NCBI GenBank assembly: GCA_947489195.1
Contig: CANLCT010000005.1
Location: forward strand, 1 to 64,000
Source of the DNA: an uncultured Aquimarina sp.
GTDB taxonomy: Bacteria; Bacteroidota; Bacteroidia; Flavobacteriales; Flavobacteriaceae
Reading direction: 5' to 3'
Length of the DNA: 64,000 nt
The position numbers and the translations under genes are program-made. Positions 17,722 to 27,190 of the stretch are shown piece by piece. Under the pieces are notes generated by a model. That model had not been told where the DNA came from, did not search any database, and was given only the letters and a program-made list of their open reading frames with translations. The number at the start of each line of letters is the position of its first letter. The first letter of the stretch is position 1.

Positions 17722-18582
17722 ATGGCAAATTTAAAAGAACTTAGAAATAGAATAAAGTCGGTATCATCAACGATGCAAATTACCAGTGCCATGAAAATGG
17801 TATCGGCAGCAAAGTTGAGTAAAGCACAAGATGCAATACAAGCGATGCGTCCTTATTCGGAAAAGTTAACTGAGTTATTACAAAGCTTAAGTGCTTCGTT
17901 AGAGGGTGAACAAGGAAGCCCTTATGGGGAACAGCGTGAGGTTGAAAATGTATTAATTGTAGCTATTTCATCGAACAGAGGTTTAGCAGGAGCATTTAAC
18001 ACAAACATTATTAAAGCGACTAAAGCTTTAATTAATGAAACTTATACTGGTAAAAAAGTTGATGTATTAACTATTGGTAAAAAAGCCAATGATATCCTTT
18101 CAAAAGAATTTTCAGTTATTGAAAATAACAATGCTATTTTTGATGACTTAACATTTGATAATGTGACTAAAATTTCTCAAAATTTGATGGATATTTTTGT
18201 CGCTGGAACTTATGATAAAATAGTTTTAGTATACAATCAATTTGTAAATGCTGCAACACAAAATGTTGCAAGAGAACAATTTTTACCTATTCAAGAAATT
18301 GAAGGAGAAGAGACAAATGTTGCCGACTATGTTTTTGAACCATCACAAGAAGAAATTGTTGAGCAGTTAATTCCAAAGTCATTAAAAGTACAGTTTTTTA
18401 AAGCTTTAAGAGATTCTGTAGCTTCTGAACATGGTGCGCGTATGACAGCAATGCATAAAGCAACAGATAACGCAACAGAGTTGAGAGATTCACTTAAATT
18501 ATCATATAACAAAGCGCGTCAAGCTGCGATTACTAACGAAATTTTAGAAATTGTTGGTGGAGCTGAAGCTTTGAATAATTAA
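17722..18582 (+). CDS. atpG: ATP synthase F1 subunit gamma
   Basis: This 286-residue protein starts with MANLKELRNRIKSVSSTMQI and ends with LRDSLKLSYNKARQAAITNE, both diagnostic of the rotor shaft subunit. It is the last atp gene here, with a terminator 23 bp downstream. atpD and atpC must be elsewhere, as is usual in Bacteroidetes. Confidence 0.96.
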   Translation: MANLKELRNRIKSVSSTMQITSAMKMVSAAKLSKAQDAIQAMRPYSEKLTELLQSLSASLEGEQGSPYGEQREVENVLIVAISSNRGLAGAFNTNIIKATKALINETYTGKKVDVLTIGKKANDILSKEFSVIENNNAIFDDLTFDNVTKISQNLMDIFVAGTYDKIVLVYNQFVNAATQNVAREQFLPIQEIEGEETNVADYVFEPSQEEIVEQLIPKSLKVQFFKALRDSVASEHGARMTAMHKATDNATELRDSLKLSYNKARQAAITNEILEIVGGAEALNN

Positions 18583-18604
18583 AGAAATTATTTTTACACA
18601 TAAT

Positions 18605-18637
18605 AAAACCTGATTCTACAATGGATCAGGTTTTTTT
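18605..18637 (+). terminator. Terminator of the atp operon
   Basis: A perfect 10-bp stem AAAACCTGAT / ATCAGGTTTT, loop TCTACAATGG, followed by a T-run. Confidence 0.85.
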
Positions 18638-18656
18638 GTTTAAAACCTTAAGCTCA

Positions 18657-18772
18657 CGTAAGTTCGACATCATTTTATTCAACTGCCAAAATTGTCAATT
18701 CGAGTGATTTTCGATACAATTTTGTGTCGAAAAGCATCTTTTTCTTATATCGAACTCGCGTTAAATTATATA
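18657..18772. repeat. Imperfect palindromic intergenic element
   Basis: The outer arms GTTCGACAT and ATATCGAAC pair with one mismatch. An inner stem TTTTCGATACAA / TTGTGTCGAAAA (18702-18727) sits between them. The structure looks like a REP or MITE-like folded repeat of about 115 bp; whether it is multicopy cannot be seen here. The remaining sequence up to 18924 shows no gene. Confidence 0.5.
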
Positions 18773-18924
18773 TTTAGAATGTTTAGTATAAAATAGTTTT
18801 CAAATTATAGCGGACTCAGCCGTTAAATTGTGGTTTAATCGATTTTAGTAATACCTACTGTGTAAAGTTAAGCTGACTACAGTAGGGTAATTGTTTTGTT
18901 AAGCGTCATATTAAAAACATAATT

Positions 18925-20045
18925 TTGGCTATTTCTTTATTATTAGGAATGGCACAAATTATTACACAACCCGCATCACCTTCAAAAGATCTTATGTGGG
19001 AAAAAGTAGGCTCATTATGCGATGAGTTTAATGGTTTTTTTAATAAAAATAAATGGTTTAATTATCATTCACAATGGGAAGGAAGATTGCCAAGTAAATT
19101 TAAAAGACCCGATAAAAACGGAAATAATTCTAATGTTTTTACAACAAGCGGAAAATTAGCTTTGCGATCAACGTTACACAAAGATCCTAAAAAGGTTAAA
19201 AATAGATAGACCATTGGGTAAACTCTGCTGCTATGGTTTCCAAACGAAGAGATGCAGGCCCAGGAATGTATTTTGAAGCAAGAATTAAAGCTTCAAATTT
19301 GTCAATGACATCATCGTTTTGGTTTAGACTGGGTGATTATTAGGAAATTGATGTTATAGAGCATATAGGGAATCCTTCGAATAGAAATAAGGGGTATTTA
19401 GAATTTCAATATGATGCAAATACCCATTATTATGGGCGCTTTAATGGTTTAAGTCCTAAACCAGCTAAATGGAAAATGCCCGTAAAGGGAAGAACACGTT
19501 TTAATAATTATGGCATGTTATGGGCTAGAGGTGGTAAAGAATTAAAATTTTATTACAATGGTAGGCAAATTATGAAAATTTACCCAAGAAGACCATTGCA
19601 AGAAAAATTACATATGATTTTTGACACCGAGGTATTTCCTTTTGCTCAAAATGGTATAGCAAATATTGGTTTACCAAGAGTAGGTCATTTAACAAACAAC
19701 AATCATAATACGATGTTTGTTGAGTTTGTTCGAACTTGGAAGCTTGTTAAGAAGAAGAAGAAAAAAGGGAAAAAGGAGTTGACCTTAGGAGAAGAAACTA
19801 TAGGTGGATCAAACAATAATAATATTATTTCTCCTAATCCTTTTGTTGAAAATTATGTGGAATTACAAGGAACGGACGATGTAGATGTTGAAGTGTATGA
19901 TTTACAAGGAAAAATTGTTCCATCAAGAATTACTCTTGGTGTTGACGAAAATAGTGTTATTATTGAATTTGAAGATTCAGTAGGGCCTGGTACGTATTTT
20001 ATAAAAACAACGAATGGTAAAACATTTAAAATTCTTAAAAACTAA
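18925..20045 (+). pseudogene. GH16 agarase/porphyranase-like enzyme with T9SS domain, broken
   Basis: Three pieces add up to one secreted GH16 enzyme. Frame 1 gives a signal peptide (ILAISLLLGMAQIITQ) and DLMWEKVGSLCDEFNGFFNKNKW, and ends at 19209. From about 19206 the protein continues one frame over as [24 protein letters not shown] at 19341-19343 then precedes EIDVIEHIG, the GH16 catalytic motif (nucleophile Glu, Asp, acid/base Glu). The rest of the catalytic domain and a T9SS-type tail (ISPNPFVENYVELQ) follow to 20045. A frameshift near 19200-19210, an in-frame stop and the lack of a canonical start show that it is inactive, unless the stop is read through. It is more distant from the three GH16 genes at 34-41 kb than they are from one another. 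Confidence 0.85.
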
Positions 20046-20060
20046 AATAGATTGAGATAT

Positions 20061-20094
20061 AATTAGGAGAGGTTTTAAAACCTCTCCTAATTTA
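20061..20094. terminator. Terminator, symmetric
   Basis: AATTAGGAGAGGTTTT followed directly by its complement AAAACCTCTCCTAATT, a perfect 16-bp palindrome then TTT. It closes the GH16 pseudogene transcript and could act in both directions. Confidence 0.7.
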
Positions 20095-20297
20095 TTTGAA
20101 TTATATAAACACATCTTAGTTATCAAAACTTTAAACTATGATAGATACTATTGTTTTAATAGTAAAAAGAGATTCATGTTGTTTCTTTTTTAATTTAGCA
20201 AGAATCATTTTCTCATAAATTTAACACAAATGTTTTAGGGTAAACAGGCTTTAAGTAGTTATAATAGTATACAACACAACTCAGATACTAATTAAAA

Positions 20298-20453
20298 ATG
20301 AAAAATTACTCTAAATGGAAAATAGGAGTACTATTAATTTCAATAGCACTGGCAATTACTGCACAAATTTTTATTCAAATAAAGCCAACAAAAAAATCAT
20401 CAAATAAAATTGTTAGTACAATAAATACACGTTGTATATTAGTATCAAATTAA
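20298..20453 (+). CDS. Possible 51-residue membrane-anchored peptide
   Basis: The ATG-started frame encodes MKNYSKWKIGVLLISIALAI, then TAQIFIQIKPTKK and a short Cys-containing tail. This is one membrane helix with positive N-terminal flanks. The composition and start look genuine, but there is no homology that I recognise. It could be the head of a lost signal-transduction protein. It converges on the S41 protease gene. Confidence 0.4.
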   Translation: MKNYSKWKIGVLLISIALAITAQIFIQIKPTKKSSNKIVSTINTRCILVSN

Positions 20454-20475
20454 TTAGGGGTAAAAAATATTAATA

Positions 20476-22113
20476 TTACTTTTTTCCTAAAATTTTATTG
20501 TAACGAGTTTTATCATTAAGCACGGCTTGTGCAGTTACGATTTCTTCACTTTTTAAAGTATTATATTCATACATACCTTCTCGATAGAAGTAGCGCTTTA
20601 AAATTTCATTCGTTAATAATCCTTTAATTTCTTTTTCTTGTGTTTTTAAGGCACTTTGTTTAAACGTATTAATACGTTTTAAAAGTGATTGATATTCGCT
20701 ATTAATACTTTTATCCATTTTTTCTTTAATGGCATAAGTCATGGCTTCATCTAAGGATTTTTCAGTCTTTGTTTCGTAAGTAAAGTTGATCGTTTTTAAG
20801 TAGTTTTTAAAATCTTGAAAGTCGTTATCTTTAAAATTAAAATCGCTTAAACTTTCAAACTTATTGCTATGGTGATATTGAGTTGCAAAGTCAAAAATTG
20901 CTTTTTCTCTAAGTAATGCTGTAGCTAAACCACTGCGTTTGGTAGCTTCAATTTCAATATCAGGAAAAACACCTCCACCATCATAAACAGTACGTTTTGA
21001 GTTTAAAGTTTTAAAGGCTTTGTAATCGGAATTTTTAACACGCTTGGGTTTTCCATTTTTATCTTTATGCCAATAATCCAAAGCTTGAATACAACGTTTA
21101 GAAGGAATAAAATAACGTGAAGAGGTTACTTTTAATTTTGTATTATATACCAATGTACGGTAGGTTTGTACTAAGCCTTTACCAAAGCTACGTGCACCCA
21201 CAACTACACCTCGATCTAAGTCTTGCATAACACCACTTACAATTTCACTGGCAGAAGCACTACGACCGTTTACAAGCACTACTAATGGAATTTCGGTATC
21301 AATTGGTTCTTTTTTAGTTTTGTAAACCTTATTACTTGCTTCTATTACAGATTCTGTATATACCACTAATTGATTTTTTGGAATAAAAATATTACATACG
21401 TTTACAGCTTCAACTAAAAGTCCACCAGGATTACCACGTAAATCTAAAATTACCTTATCGGCACCACGAGCCTTTAGTTCTTTGAGAGCGGCAATGGTTT
21501 CTGCAGAAGCTTTTTTATTAAATTTTTGAAGTACTATATAAGCAGTATTGTCGCTTAACAATTTGTAATAGGGAACAGCATCTACGTCAACTAAACTTCG
21601 ATTTACCGATGTTATTTGTGTTTTTCCTTGTCTTTTATAAGTTAGTACTACTTTTGAACCTGCTTCACCTTTTAAAAGTTCTTTAGCTTCACCTTCAAAC
21701 TCACTTACAACTATATCATCAATTTTAATAATTTCATCACCCGCTTTTAGCCCACTTTTATCTGCAGGAAAGTCTTTAAAAGGTTCAGACACAAATAAGC
21801 GTTTATCTTTTTCGAAAACACCTGCGCCAATACCAGTGTATTGTCCACTACTTCTTATTTTAGAGGCAATAATATCTTGTTCTGTCCAAAACTTGGTATA
21901 CGGATCCATTTCATCGGTAATTGCTTTAATAGCAATATTCATTAATTCGGCCGGATTCGTTTGATCAACATAGTTTTGATTTAGTCTTTTGTAAAAGGTG
22001 ACAAATATTTCAATTTGTTTACTTAATTCAAAACCATCATTGTCAGTCTTTAAACTTGAAAAACCAAAGACTAAAAAAAGACTACTTAATATTATAATTA
22101 TTGATCGTTTCAT
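20476..22113 (-). CDS. S41 family C-terminal processing peptidase
   Basis: The 545 residues contain a signal peptide or anchor, a PDZ domain (about 92-172, YTGIGAGVF...GLKAGDEIIKIDD) and the S41 catalytic domain. GRSASASEIVSG supplies Ser287 and FGKGLVQT supplies Lys312, the Ser/Lys pair of tail-specific proteases. It cleaves proteins at their C-termini in the periplasm. The start codon overlaps the end of rnpA by 4 bp (ATGA type), so it is co-expressed with rnpA. Confidence 0.92.
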   Translation of the reverse strand: MKRSIIIILSSLFLVFGFSSLKTDNDGFELSKQIEIFVTFYKRLNQNYVDQTNPAELMNIAIKAITDEMDPYTKFWTEQDIIASKIRSSGQYTGIGAGVFEKDKRLFVSEPFKDFPADKSGLKAGDEIIKIDDIVVSEFEGEAKELLKGEAGSKVVLTYKRQGKTQITSVNRSLVDVDAVPYYKLLSDNTAYIVLQKFNKKASAETIAALKELKARGADKVILDLRGNPGGLLVEAVNVCNIFIPKNQLVVYTESVIEASNKVYKTKKEPIDTEIPLVVLVNGRSASASEIVSGVMQDLDRGVVVGARSFGKGLVQTYRTLVYNTKLKVTSSRYFIPSKRCIQALDYWHKDKNGKPKRVKNSDYKAFKTLNSKRTVYDGGGVFPDIEIEATKRSGLATALLREKAIFDFATQYHHSNKFESLSDFNFKDNDFQDFKNYLKTINFTYETKTEKSLDEAMTYAIKEKMDKSINSEYQSLLKRINTFKQSALKTQEKEIKGLLTNEILKRYFYREGMYEYNTLKSEEIVTAQAVLNDKTRYNKILGKK

Positions 22114-22490
22114 GATTTTTGATTTTGTTGTAATTGTTGTTCAAATTTTCGGATAATTTTATCCATTGCCTTGCTAACATCTTCATAAGTAGGCATGGTT
22201 TTTCCTATAAAAATAAACATGAATAAAAACTGATTGTTTTCTTTGCTTAAAATATACTTATTTTTTCTGAAATATTCTCGTAATAAGCGTTTTATGCGAT
22301 TTCGATCAACTGCATGCTTAAAATTTCGTTTACTTACCGAAAAACCTACTTGAAAAGCGACATCTATTTCTGTTACATTTTTATATACTAAAAGCAGCGG
22401 AAAAGCTTTTACAGAGCTACCATTTTCAAACAACGAACCAATTAACTTTTTGCTTTTTAACTTAAGTGGTTTAGGTAAAGTTTCATTCAT
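22110..22490 (-). CDS. rnpA: Ribonuclease P protein component
   Basis: The 126 residues show the RnpA fold motifs FSVSKRNFKHAVDRNRIKRL and LREYFR (the RNR segment). It binds the RNase P RNA and helps process tRNA 5' ends. In many bacteria rnpA is next to rpmH at dnaA; here it is coupled to an S41 protease gene, a common arrangement in flavobacteria. Confidence 0.95.
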   Translation of the reverse strand: MNETLPKPLKLKSKKLIGSLFENGSSVKAFPLLLVYKNVTEIDVAFQVGFSVSKRNFKHAVDRNRIKRLLREYFRKNKYILSKENNQFLFMFIFIGKTMPTYEDVSKAMDKIIRKFEQQLQQNQKS

Positions 22491-22538
22491 ATAAATGCAA
22501 AGTTATATCATTTTAAATAACTTGGCACGAATCAAAAT

Positions 22539-24362
22539 TTAATTACTCATATTATATATATCGTTTTCCACATTTATATCGGCCATTTTTTTAGTTGGAT
22601 TAAGTTGAATTGATTTAATCGCACTTTTTTTATTGGGTATAGAAAAAGTGTAGGTGGGGTAGGCCCAAGCCCAATCTTTTAAAATTTGAGTTGGTTTGTC
22701 AACTGGTTTTTGACCACGCATCATTTGTAGTGGAATGTAAAACAATTGAGTTGAATTATCTTTAAAACTCACTAAAACTTCAATAGGCATTGGCATTAAG
22801 CCTAAACGCTGTAAAGTTATTTGAGTATTTTTTTTCTTTTTTTCTACGGCAGTAATTCCATAATCAATGGTATTGGTAGTTTTTGTCCAGTCGGTTAAAT
22901 ACCAGTCTAATTGTATGCCAGAAACTTTTTCGGCAATACGTTTAAAATCATTAGGCTTAGGGTGTTTAAACTTCCAATGGTTATAATATTCTTTAATAAT
23001 TTTAGCTAAATTTTCTTGTCCAACAATATAGCCTAATTGCTCCATAAAAATAGCTCCTTTACTATACGCCGAAACACCATAAGCAAAATTTAAACGATAC
23101 CTGTCTGAATGTGTAGTTTGTGGTTGTTCTAAGCCAGATTCTACTAATTTTTGGTAGGATCGGTAACTTCCTTCGTTAGGAAAACTTAGATTATTTTGTC
23201 TCACTTCATTTTCGGCAAGGTTCGAAATATAGGTGGTAAAACCTTCGTCCATCCATTCGTGTTTTGACTCGTTAGTAGCTAAAATGTGCTGAAACCAGGC
23301 ATGAGCCATTTCATGCGCGGTTACACCAACTAAACTGCCAAATTTACGTTTGCCCGTAATTAGAGTACACATAGCATATTCCATTCCGCCATCGCCTCCT
23401 TGTATAATGGAATACTGAGGATAGGGATAAGGCCCTATGTGGGTTTCATAATAGGCTAGTAATTGTTTAGTAATGGGTTGTAGTTTTTTCCAATTAGCTA
23501 TAATAGCTTTATCATTTTTATAAAAAAAGTGTAGTTTTTTATTTCCGTCAAGCGGAAGGAAATCATGCACGTAATCGGGATCGGCAGCCCATGTAAAATC
23601 ATGTACATTGTTTGCAACAAAGTGCCAGTTTAGTTTTTTTGAATTTTTTTGTACAGCAGTAGTACTATAACCATGTCCAATTTCTTCAGGGTTTTGTAAT
23701 ACACCCGAACCTGCTACAGTATATTTTCCGTTAATGTTAATATGCACATCATAATTACCCCAAACACCATGAAACTCACGACCAATATAAGGGTCAGCAT
23801 GCCAGCCTTCAGCATCATATTCGGCAAGTTTAGGATACCATTGTGTCATGGAAAGGGCTACTCCTTCGGCATTATTGCGTCCAGATCTTCGAATTTGTAT
23901 GGGTATTTGCCCTGTAAAATTCATTTGTAAAGTGCTGGTTTGCCCAGGTAAAATAGGTGTTGGTAAGGTTACTTCCAAAATAGTTCCGGCAACGGTATAG
24001 GTTGTTTTTTTATCATTTTGTAGAAGTGAATTTACTTGTAGAAAACCAATTTCGTTAGGTTTTAATTTATCGATACGTCCTTTTACTCGTTTGTCAGCAT
24101 CTTTTAAATTTTGATTTCGAATATCCATTTCAGAACCAGGCTGAAAGGCATTGAAATATAAGTGATAAAACACACGATGTAATGTATCGGGCGAATTATT
24201 GGTATAAGTTAAAATTTGTTCGCCAGTGTAGGTATATTTTTTAACGTTTACATCAACATCCATTTTATAATTGGCTTGTTGTTGCCAGTAATTTGGATGT
24301 GGTTGAGCCAATGTGATAAATGAACTTAAAAAGGCGAAAAAAAAGAATTTATTTTTAGACAT
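22539..24362 (-). CDS. M1 family aminopeptidase
   Basis: This 607-residue exported enzyme has a signal peptide ending near residue 20. The zinc motif HEMAH (350-354) is followed by Glu373 (MDEGF), and the exopeptidase motif GGMEYA lies at 326-331. M1 enzymes remove N-terminal residues from peptides. The beta-rich N-terminal domain (about 30-230) is normal for the family. It is likely periplasmic or surface-associated. Confidence 0.9.
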   Translation of the reverse strand: MSKNKFFFFAFLSSFITLAQPHPNYWQQQANYKMDVDVNVKKYTYTGEQILTYTNNSPDTLHRVFYHLYFNAFQPGSEMDIRNQNLKDADKRVKGRIDKLKPNEIGFLQVNSLLQNDKKTTYTVAGTILEVTLPTPILPGQTSTLQMNFTGQIPIQIRRSGRNNAEGVALSMTQWYPKLAEYDAEGWHADPYIGREFHGVWGNYDVHININGKYTVAGSGVLQNPEEIGHGYSTTAVQKNSKKLNWHFVANNVHDFTWAADPDYVHDFLPLDGNKKLHFFYKNDKAIIANWKKLQPITKQLLAYYETHIGPYPYPQYSIIQGGDGGMEYAMCTLITGKRKFGSLVGVTAHEMAHAWFQHILATNESKHEWMDEGFTTYISNLAENEVRQNNLSFPNEGSYRSYQKLVESGLEQPQTTHSDRYRLNFAYGVSAYSKGAIFMEQLGYIVGQENLAKIIKEYYNHWKFKHPKPNDFKRIAEKVSGIQLDWYLTDWTKTTNTIDYGITAVEKKKKNTQITLQRLGLMPMPIEVLVSFKDNSTQLFYIPLQMMRGQKPVDKPTQILKDWAWAYPTYTFSIPNKKSAIKSIQLNPTKKMADINVENDIYNMSN

Positions 24363-24396
24363 ATACAGGGGTTTATTCTCAAAAGAGGAAATAATA

Positions 24397-24442
24397 AATA
24401 CTCCCCTAAATTACTAATACATTAGTAATTTAGGGGAGTATT
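24397..24442 (-). terminator. 22-bp perfect hairpin downstream of the S8 protease gene
   Basis: The left arm 24397-24418 and right arm 24421-24442 are perfect complements with a 2-nt spacer. This is the strongest hairpin in the window. It lies 9 bp after the S8 gene stop. The tract of A residues on its S8-proximal side would give a T-run only for plus-strand transcripts, so bidirectional action is possible. Confidence 0.7.
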
Positions 24443-24451
24443 AGGTTTTTT

Positions 24452-26122
24452 TTAATAACGTTGAGCTAGTAAAATGGCATTATAAAGATTAACCATTTTA
24501 CCAGATTTTGAAGCTTCAGGAAAAGGTTTAGAACCACCATCGCCTAGTACAACATTGGTTTTTGTAGCATTTCCACTTTCCATAAGAATGGTTTTAACTT
24601 GTTTTGCAGAAAGTTTAGGAAAGTAAGATCTTAATACTGCTGCTACTCCAGAAACTGCAGGTGCAGCCATTGAAGTTCCTTCTAAATATTCGTAAGTATT
24701 TAGTGGAGTGGTAGCATAAATTTTTACTCCAGGGGCAAATACATCTACATTTTGTTTTCCGTAATTTGAAAAATTGGCAACTAGTCTAGTACCATATTCA
24801 TAGTTTAAGGCGCCTATGGTAATAAAATTATCTGAAATTTCTGTACCAGTTAAGGTTTGATCGTTAGGATATACGATTGTAGTATCTAGATTTTTAGATT
24901 CATTACCAGCGGCATTAACAATTAAAACATCTTTACTTGCAGCATATTTGATGGCATCTTGTACCCAATCTGGATGTGCCGAAAAATATTTTCCAAAACT
25001 AGTATTAATTACTTTTGCACCATTATCAACAGCATACCGAATGGCCAAAGCTATATCCTTGTCATATTCATCGCCATCGGGAACGGCTCTAACAGGCATA
25101 ATTTTAACATTTTCGGCAATTCCTTTCATACCGATACTGTTTTTTCTGTTAGCGGCTATAATTCCGGCCACATGTGTTCCGTGTTTGGCATCTTCTAATT
25201 TAGGATCGGGACCACCTACTTTATTGTTTCCGTAGTAACGATTATTAATGTCGTTTTCATTATCATTTAATTTTTTACGGGCATTTAAATTAAGGTTAAA
25301 ATGAGTTTCTTGGCGTTCTTTAAAATAGTCTACATATTCACTAATATCTTTTACAAAATCCCCAAAATATTTGCCTGGTTCTACATTAGGGTACATACCT
25401 GCAAGAAGTTGTTTGTGTTGCACACCTTCATCGGTTGTTGGTTTCCATGCAAATAAATCTTTTTGAGTATACTCAGAAGTATTAAGCTGTTTGCTAGCAT
25501 AATCGTGTGCGGTTTTTAGCTTTTCGGCTAAAGGTTTGTATTGCGCCATACGTTGATTGTTTTGATCAACCTTTTGGGCATATTCCATTTTTGCAGCCTC
25601 ATATGTTTTGTATGCTTCTCTATCAGATGCTTGAATAGATTCAATAGTTTTTCCTTCGAATTTACTTTGATTATCGCGAATAATTCTGGTAAACTCCATA
25701 TTTTCGGCAACAACATCACCTAAAAAATTCCAGCCGTTTACATCATCAATATAGCCGTTTTTGTCATCGTCCTTTCCGTTGTTTGGGCGTTCTTTTTTGT
25801 TTATCCAAATTTTTCCTTTTAAATCTTCGTGGTTGATATCAATTCCACTATCAACAACAGCTACAATAACTGTTTTGCTTTTTCGACCAGCAAGTAATTC
25901 GTTATAGGCTCTGTCAACACTCATTCCAGGAATGGTATCCAAAGATAAATCAGTCTGATTCCAGTTTTTAAGTTGTGTTTCGGTTAAGGAAATTATTTTT
26001 AAAGGTAAATTATCTACATTTTCGGCAGTTGTGGTTTTAAAAGTTGGATTGGTAGAAAAACAACTAGTTAAAAGTAGTGATGTACTTAATGTAATAGGGA
26101 CTATTTTTAAAATTTGTTTCAT
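24452..26122 (-). CDS. S8 subtilisin-family protease, lipoprotein
   Basis: The 556 residues start with a lipobox (LLTSC, Cys21). The triad is Asp91 (VAVVDSGID), His314 (KHGTHVAG) and Ser484 (GTSMAAPA). Between Asp and His lies an extra Lys/Gln-rich helical segment of about 170 residues (130-300), far longer than in typical subtilisins. The enzyme is lipid-anchored and probably faces the periplasm or cell surface. The MBL-fold gene ends 3 bp upstream, so both share a transcript. Confidence 0.92.
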   Translation of the reverse strand: MKQILKIVPITLSTSLLLTSCFSTNPTFKTTTAENVDNLPLKIISLTETQLKNWNQTDLSLDTIPGMSVDRAYNELLAGRKSKTVIVAVVDSGIDINHEDLKGKIWINKKERPNNGKDDDKNGYIDDVNGWNFLGDVVAENMEFTRIIRDNQSKFEGKTIESIQASDREAYKTYEAAKMEYAQKVDQNNQRMAQYKPLAEKLKTAHDYASKQLNTSEYTQKDLFAWKPTTDEGVQHKQLLAGMYPNVEPGKYFGDFVKDISEYVDYFKERQETHFNLNLNARKKLNDNENDINNRYYGNNKVGGPDPKLEDAKHGTHVAGIIAANRKNSIGMKGIAENVKIMPVRAVPDGDEYDKDIALAIRYAVDNGAKVINTSFGKYFSAHPDWVQDAIKYAASKDVLIVNAAGNESKNLDTTIVYPNDQTLTGTEISDNFITIGALNYEYGTRLVANFSNYGKQNVDVFAPGVKIYATTPLNTYEYLEGTSMAAPAVSGVAAVLRSYFPKLSAKQVKTILMESGNATKTNVVLGDGGSKPFPEASKSGKMVNLYNAILLAQRY

Positions 26123-26125
26123 AAA

Positions 26126-26989
26126 CTAAGCATTAAATAGTTCGTTAAAGGTATATGTGTTTTTTAATCGAATTCCCTTTTGGGTATGTTCGACAGTAAT
26201 AATTTCGTTATGGGCATCATGTTCTAAAAACAAGTACCAATTATTGTTTGCTGCTTTTGTTAAAAATTCAGTTTTTTCATTTAAAGTTAGTAATGGACGT
26301 GTATCGTACCCCATAATATAGGCTAAAGGAATGTGCCCCGCTGTAGGAAGCAAATCTCCCATAAATACGATAGTTTTGTTTTGGTATTGCAATATAGGAA
26401 GCATTTGTTTTTCGGTATGACCGTCAACAAAACAGATAGAAAAAGGAAGTTGCGTATCTAAACTATAGTTTTGAGTAGAAACATTTATAAAATCTAATTG
26501 TCCACTTTGCTCTAATGGAAGTAAGTTTTCGCTTAAAAAAGATGCTTTTTCTCTGTTATTAGGTTGTGTGGCCCATTTCCAATGTGATTTGTTTGTCCAG
26601 TAAGTTGCCTGTTTAAAAACGGGTTCTATACTGTTATTTTTTTTGTTAATTGCAGTGGCCCCACCTACGTGATCAAAATGTAGGTGTGTTAAAAAAACAT
26701 CAGTAATGTCATCTAAATTAAAACCTAAATGGGCAATAGATTTTTCTAATGAATAATTTCCCCAGCGTTTGTAGTAACTGAAAAATTTATCACTTTGTTT
26801 ATTTCCCATACCCGTATCAATCAAAATTAATTTATTTTCATTTTCAATAAGTAAACACCTAGCAGCAATATCAATTAAATTATCAGCATCTGCAGGATTG
26901 GTTTTTTGCCATAATGATTTTGGAACTACACCAAACATAGCCCCTCCATCGAGTTTAAAATTGCCAGCTTCTACAGGGTAAATTTTCAT
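26126..26989 (-). CDS. MBL-fold metallo-hydrolase
   Basis: The 287 residues carry THLHFDHVGG, the HxHxDH zinc site, plus a second His in VDGHTEKQMLP and Asp in VFMGDLLPTAGH. It resembles the lactonase/phosphodiesterase-like MBL group, but no specific substrate can be read from the sequence. It has no signal peptide, so it is cytoplasmic. It is the first gene of a pair with the S8 protease. Confidence 0.85.
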   Translation of the reverse strand: MKIYPVEAGNFKLDGGAMFGVVPKSLWQKTNPADADNLIDIAARCLLIENENKLILIDTGMGNKQSDKFFSYYKRWGNYSLEKSIAHLGFNLDDITDVFLTHLHFDHVGGATAINKKNNSIEPVFKQATYWTNKSHWKWATQPNNREKASFLSENLLPLEQSGQLDFINVSTQNYSLDTQLPFSICFVDGHTEKQMLPILQYQNKTIVFMGDLLPTAGHIPLAYIMGYDTRPLLTLNEKTEFLTKAANNNWYLFLEHDAHNEIITVEHTQKGIRLKNTYTFNELFNA

Positions 26990-27190
26990 ATAAAATAATT
27001 TGTAATAATACCGTTAAGATCAATAATTTTAAGTTTTTTAACATGAATTTAATCCTTAATTAAGAAAAGGGACTCTGATATAGCAATAATTATTAAAAAT
27101 ACAGATAAATACGCTAAAAATTACAATCCTTTAATTAAACATTGAAAGTTCGGGCAGGTTTTGTATTTTTAGTGTTTAACACAAAAATCA

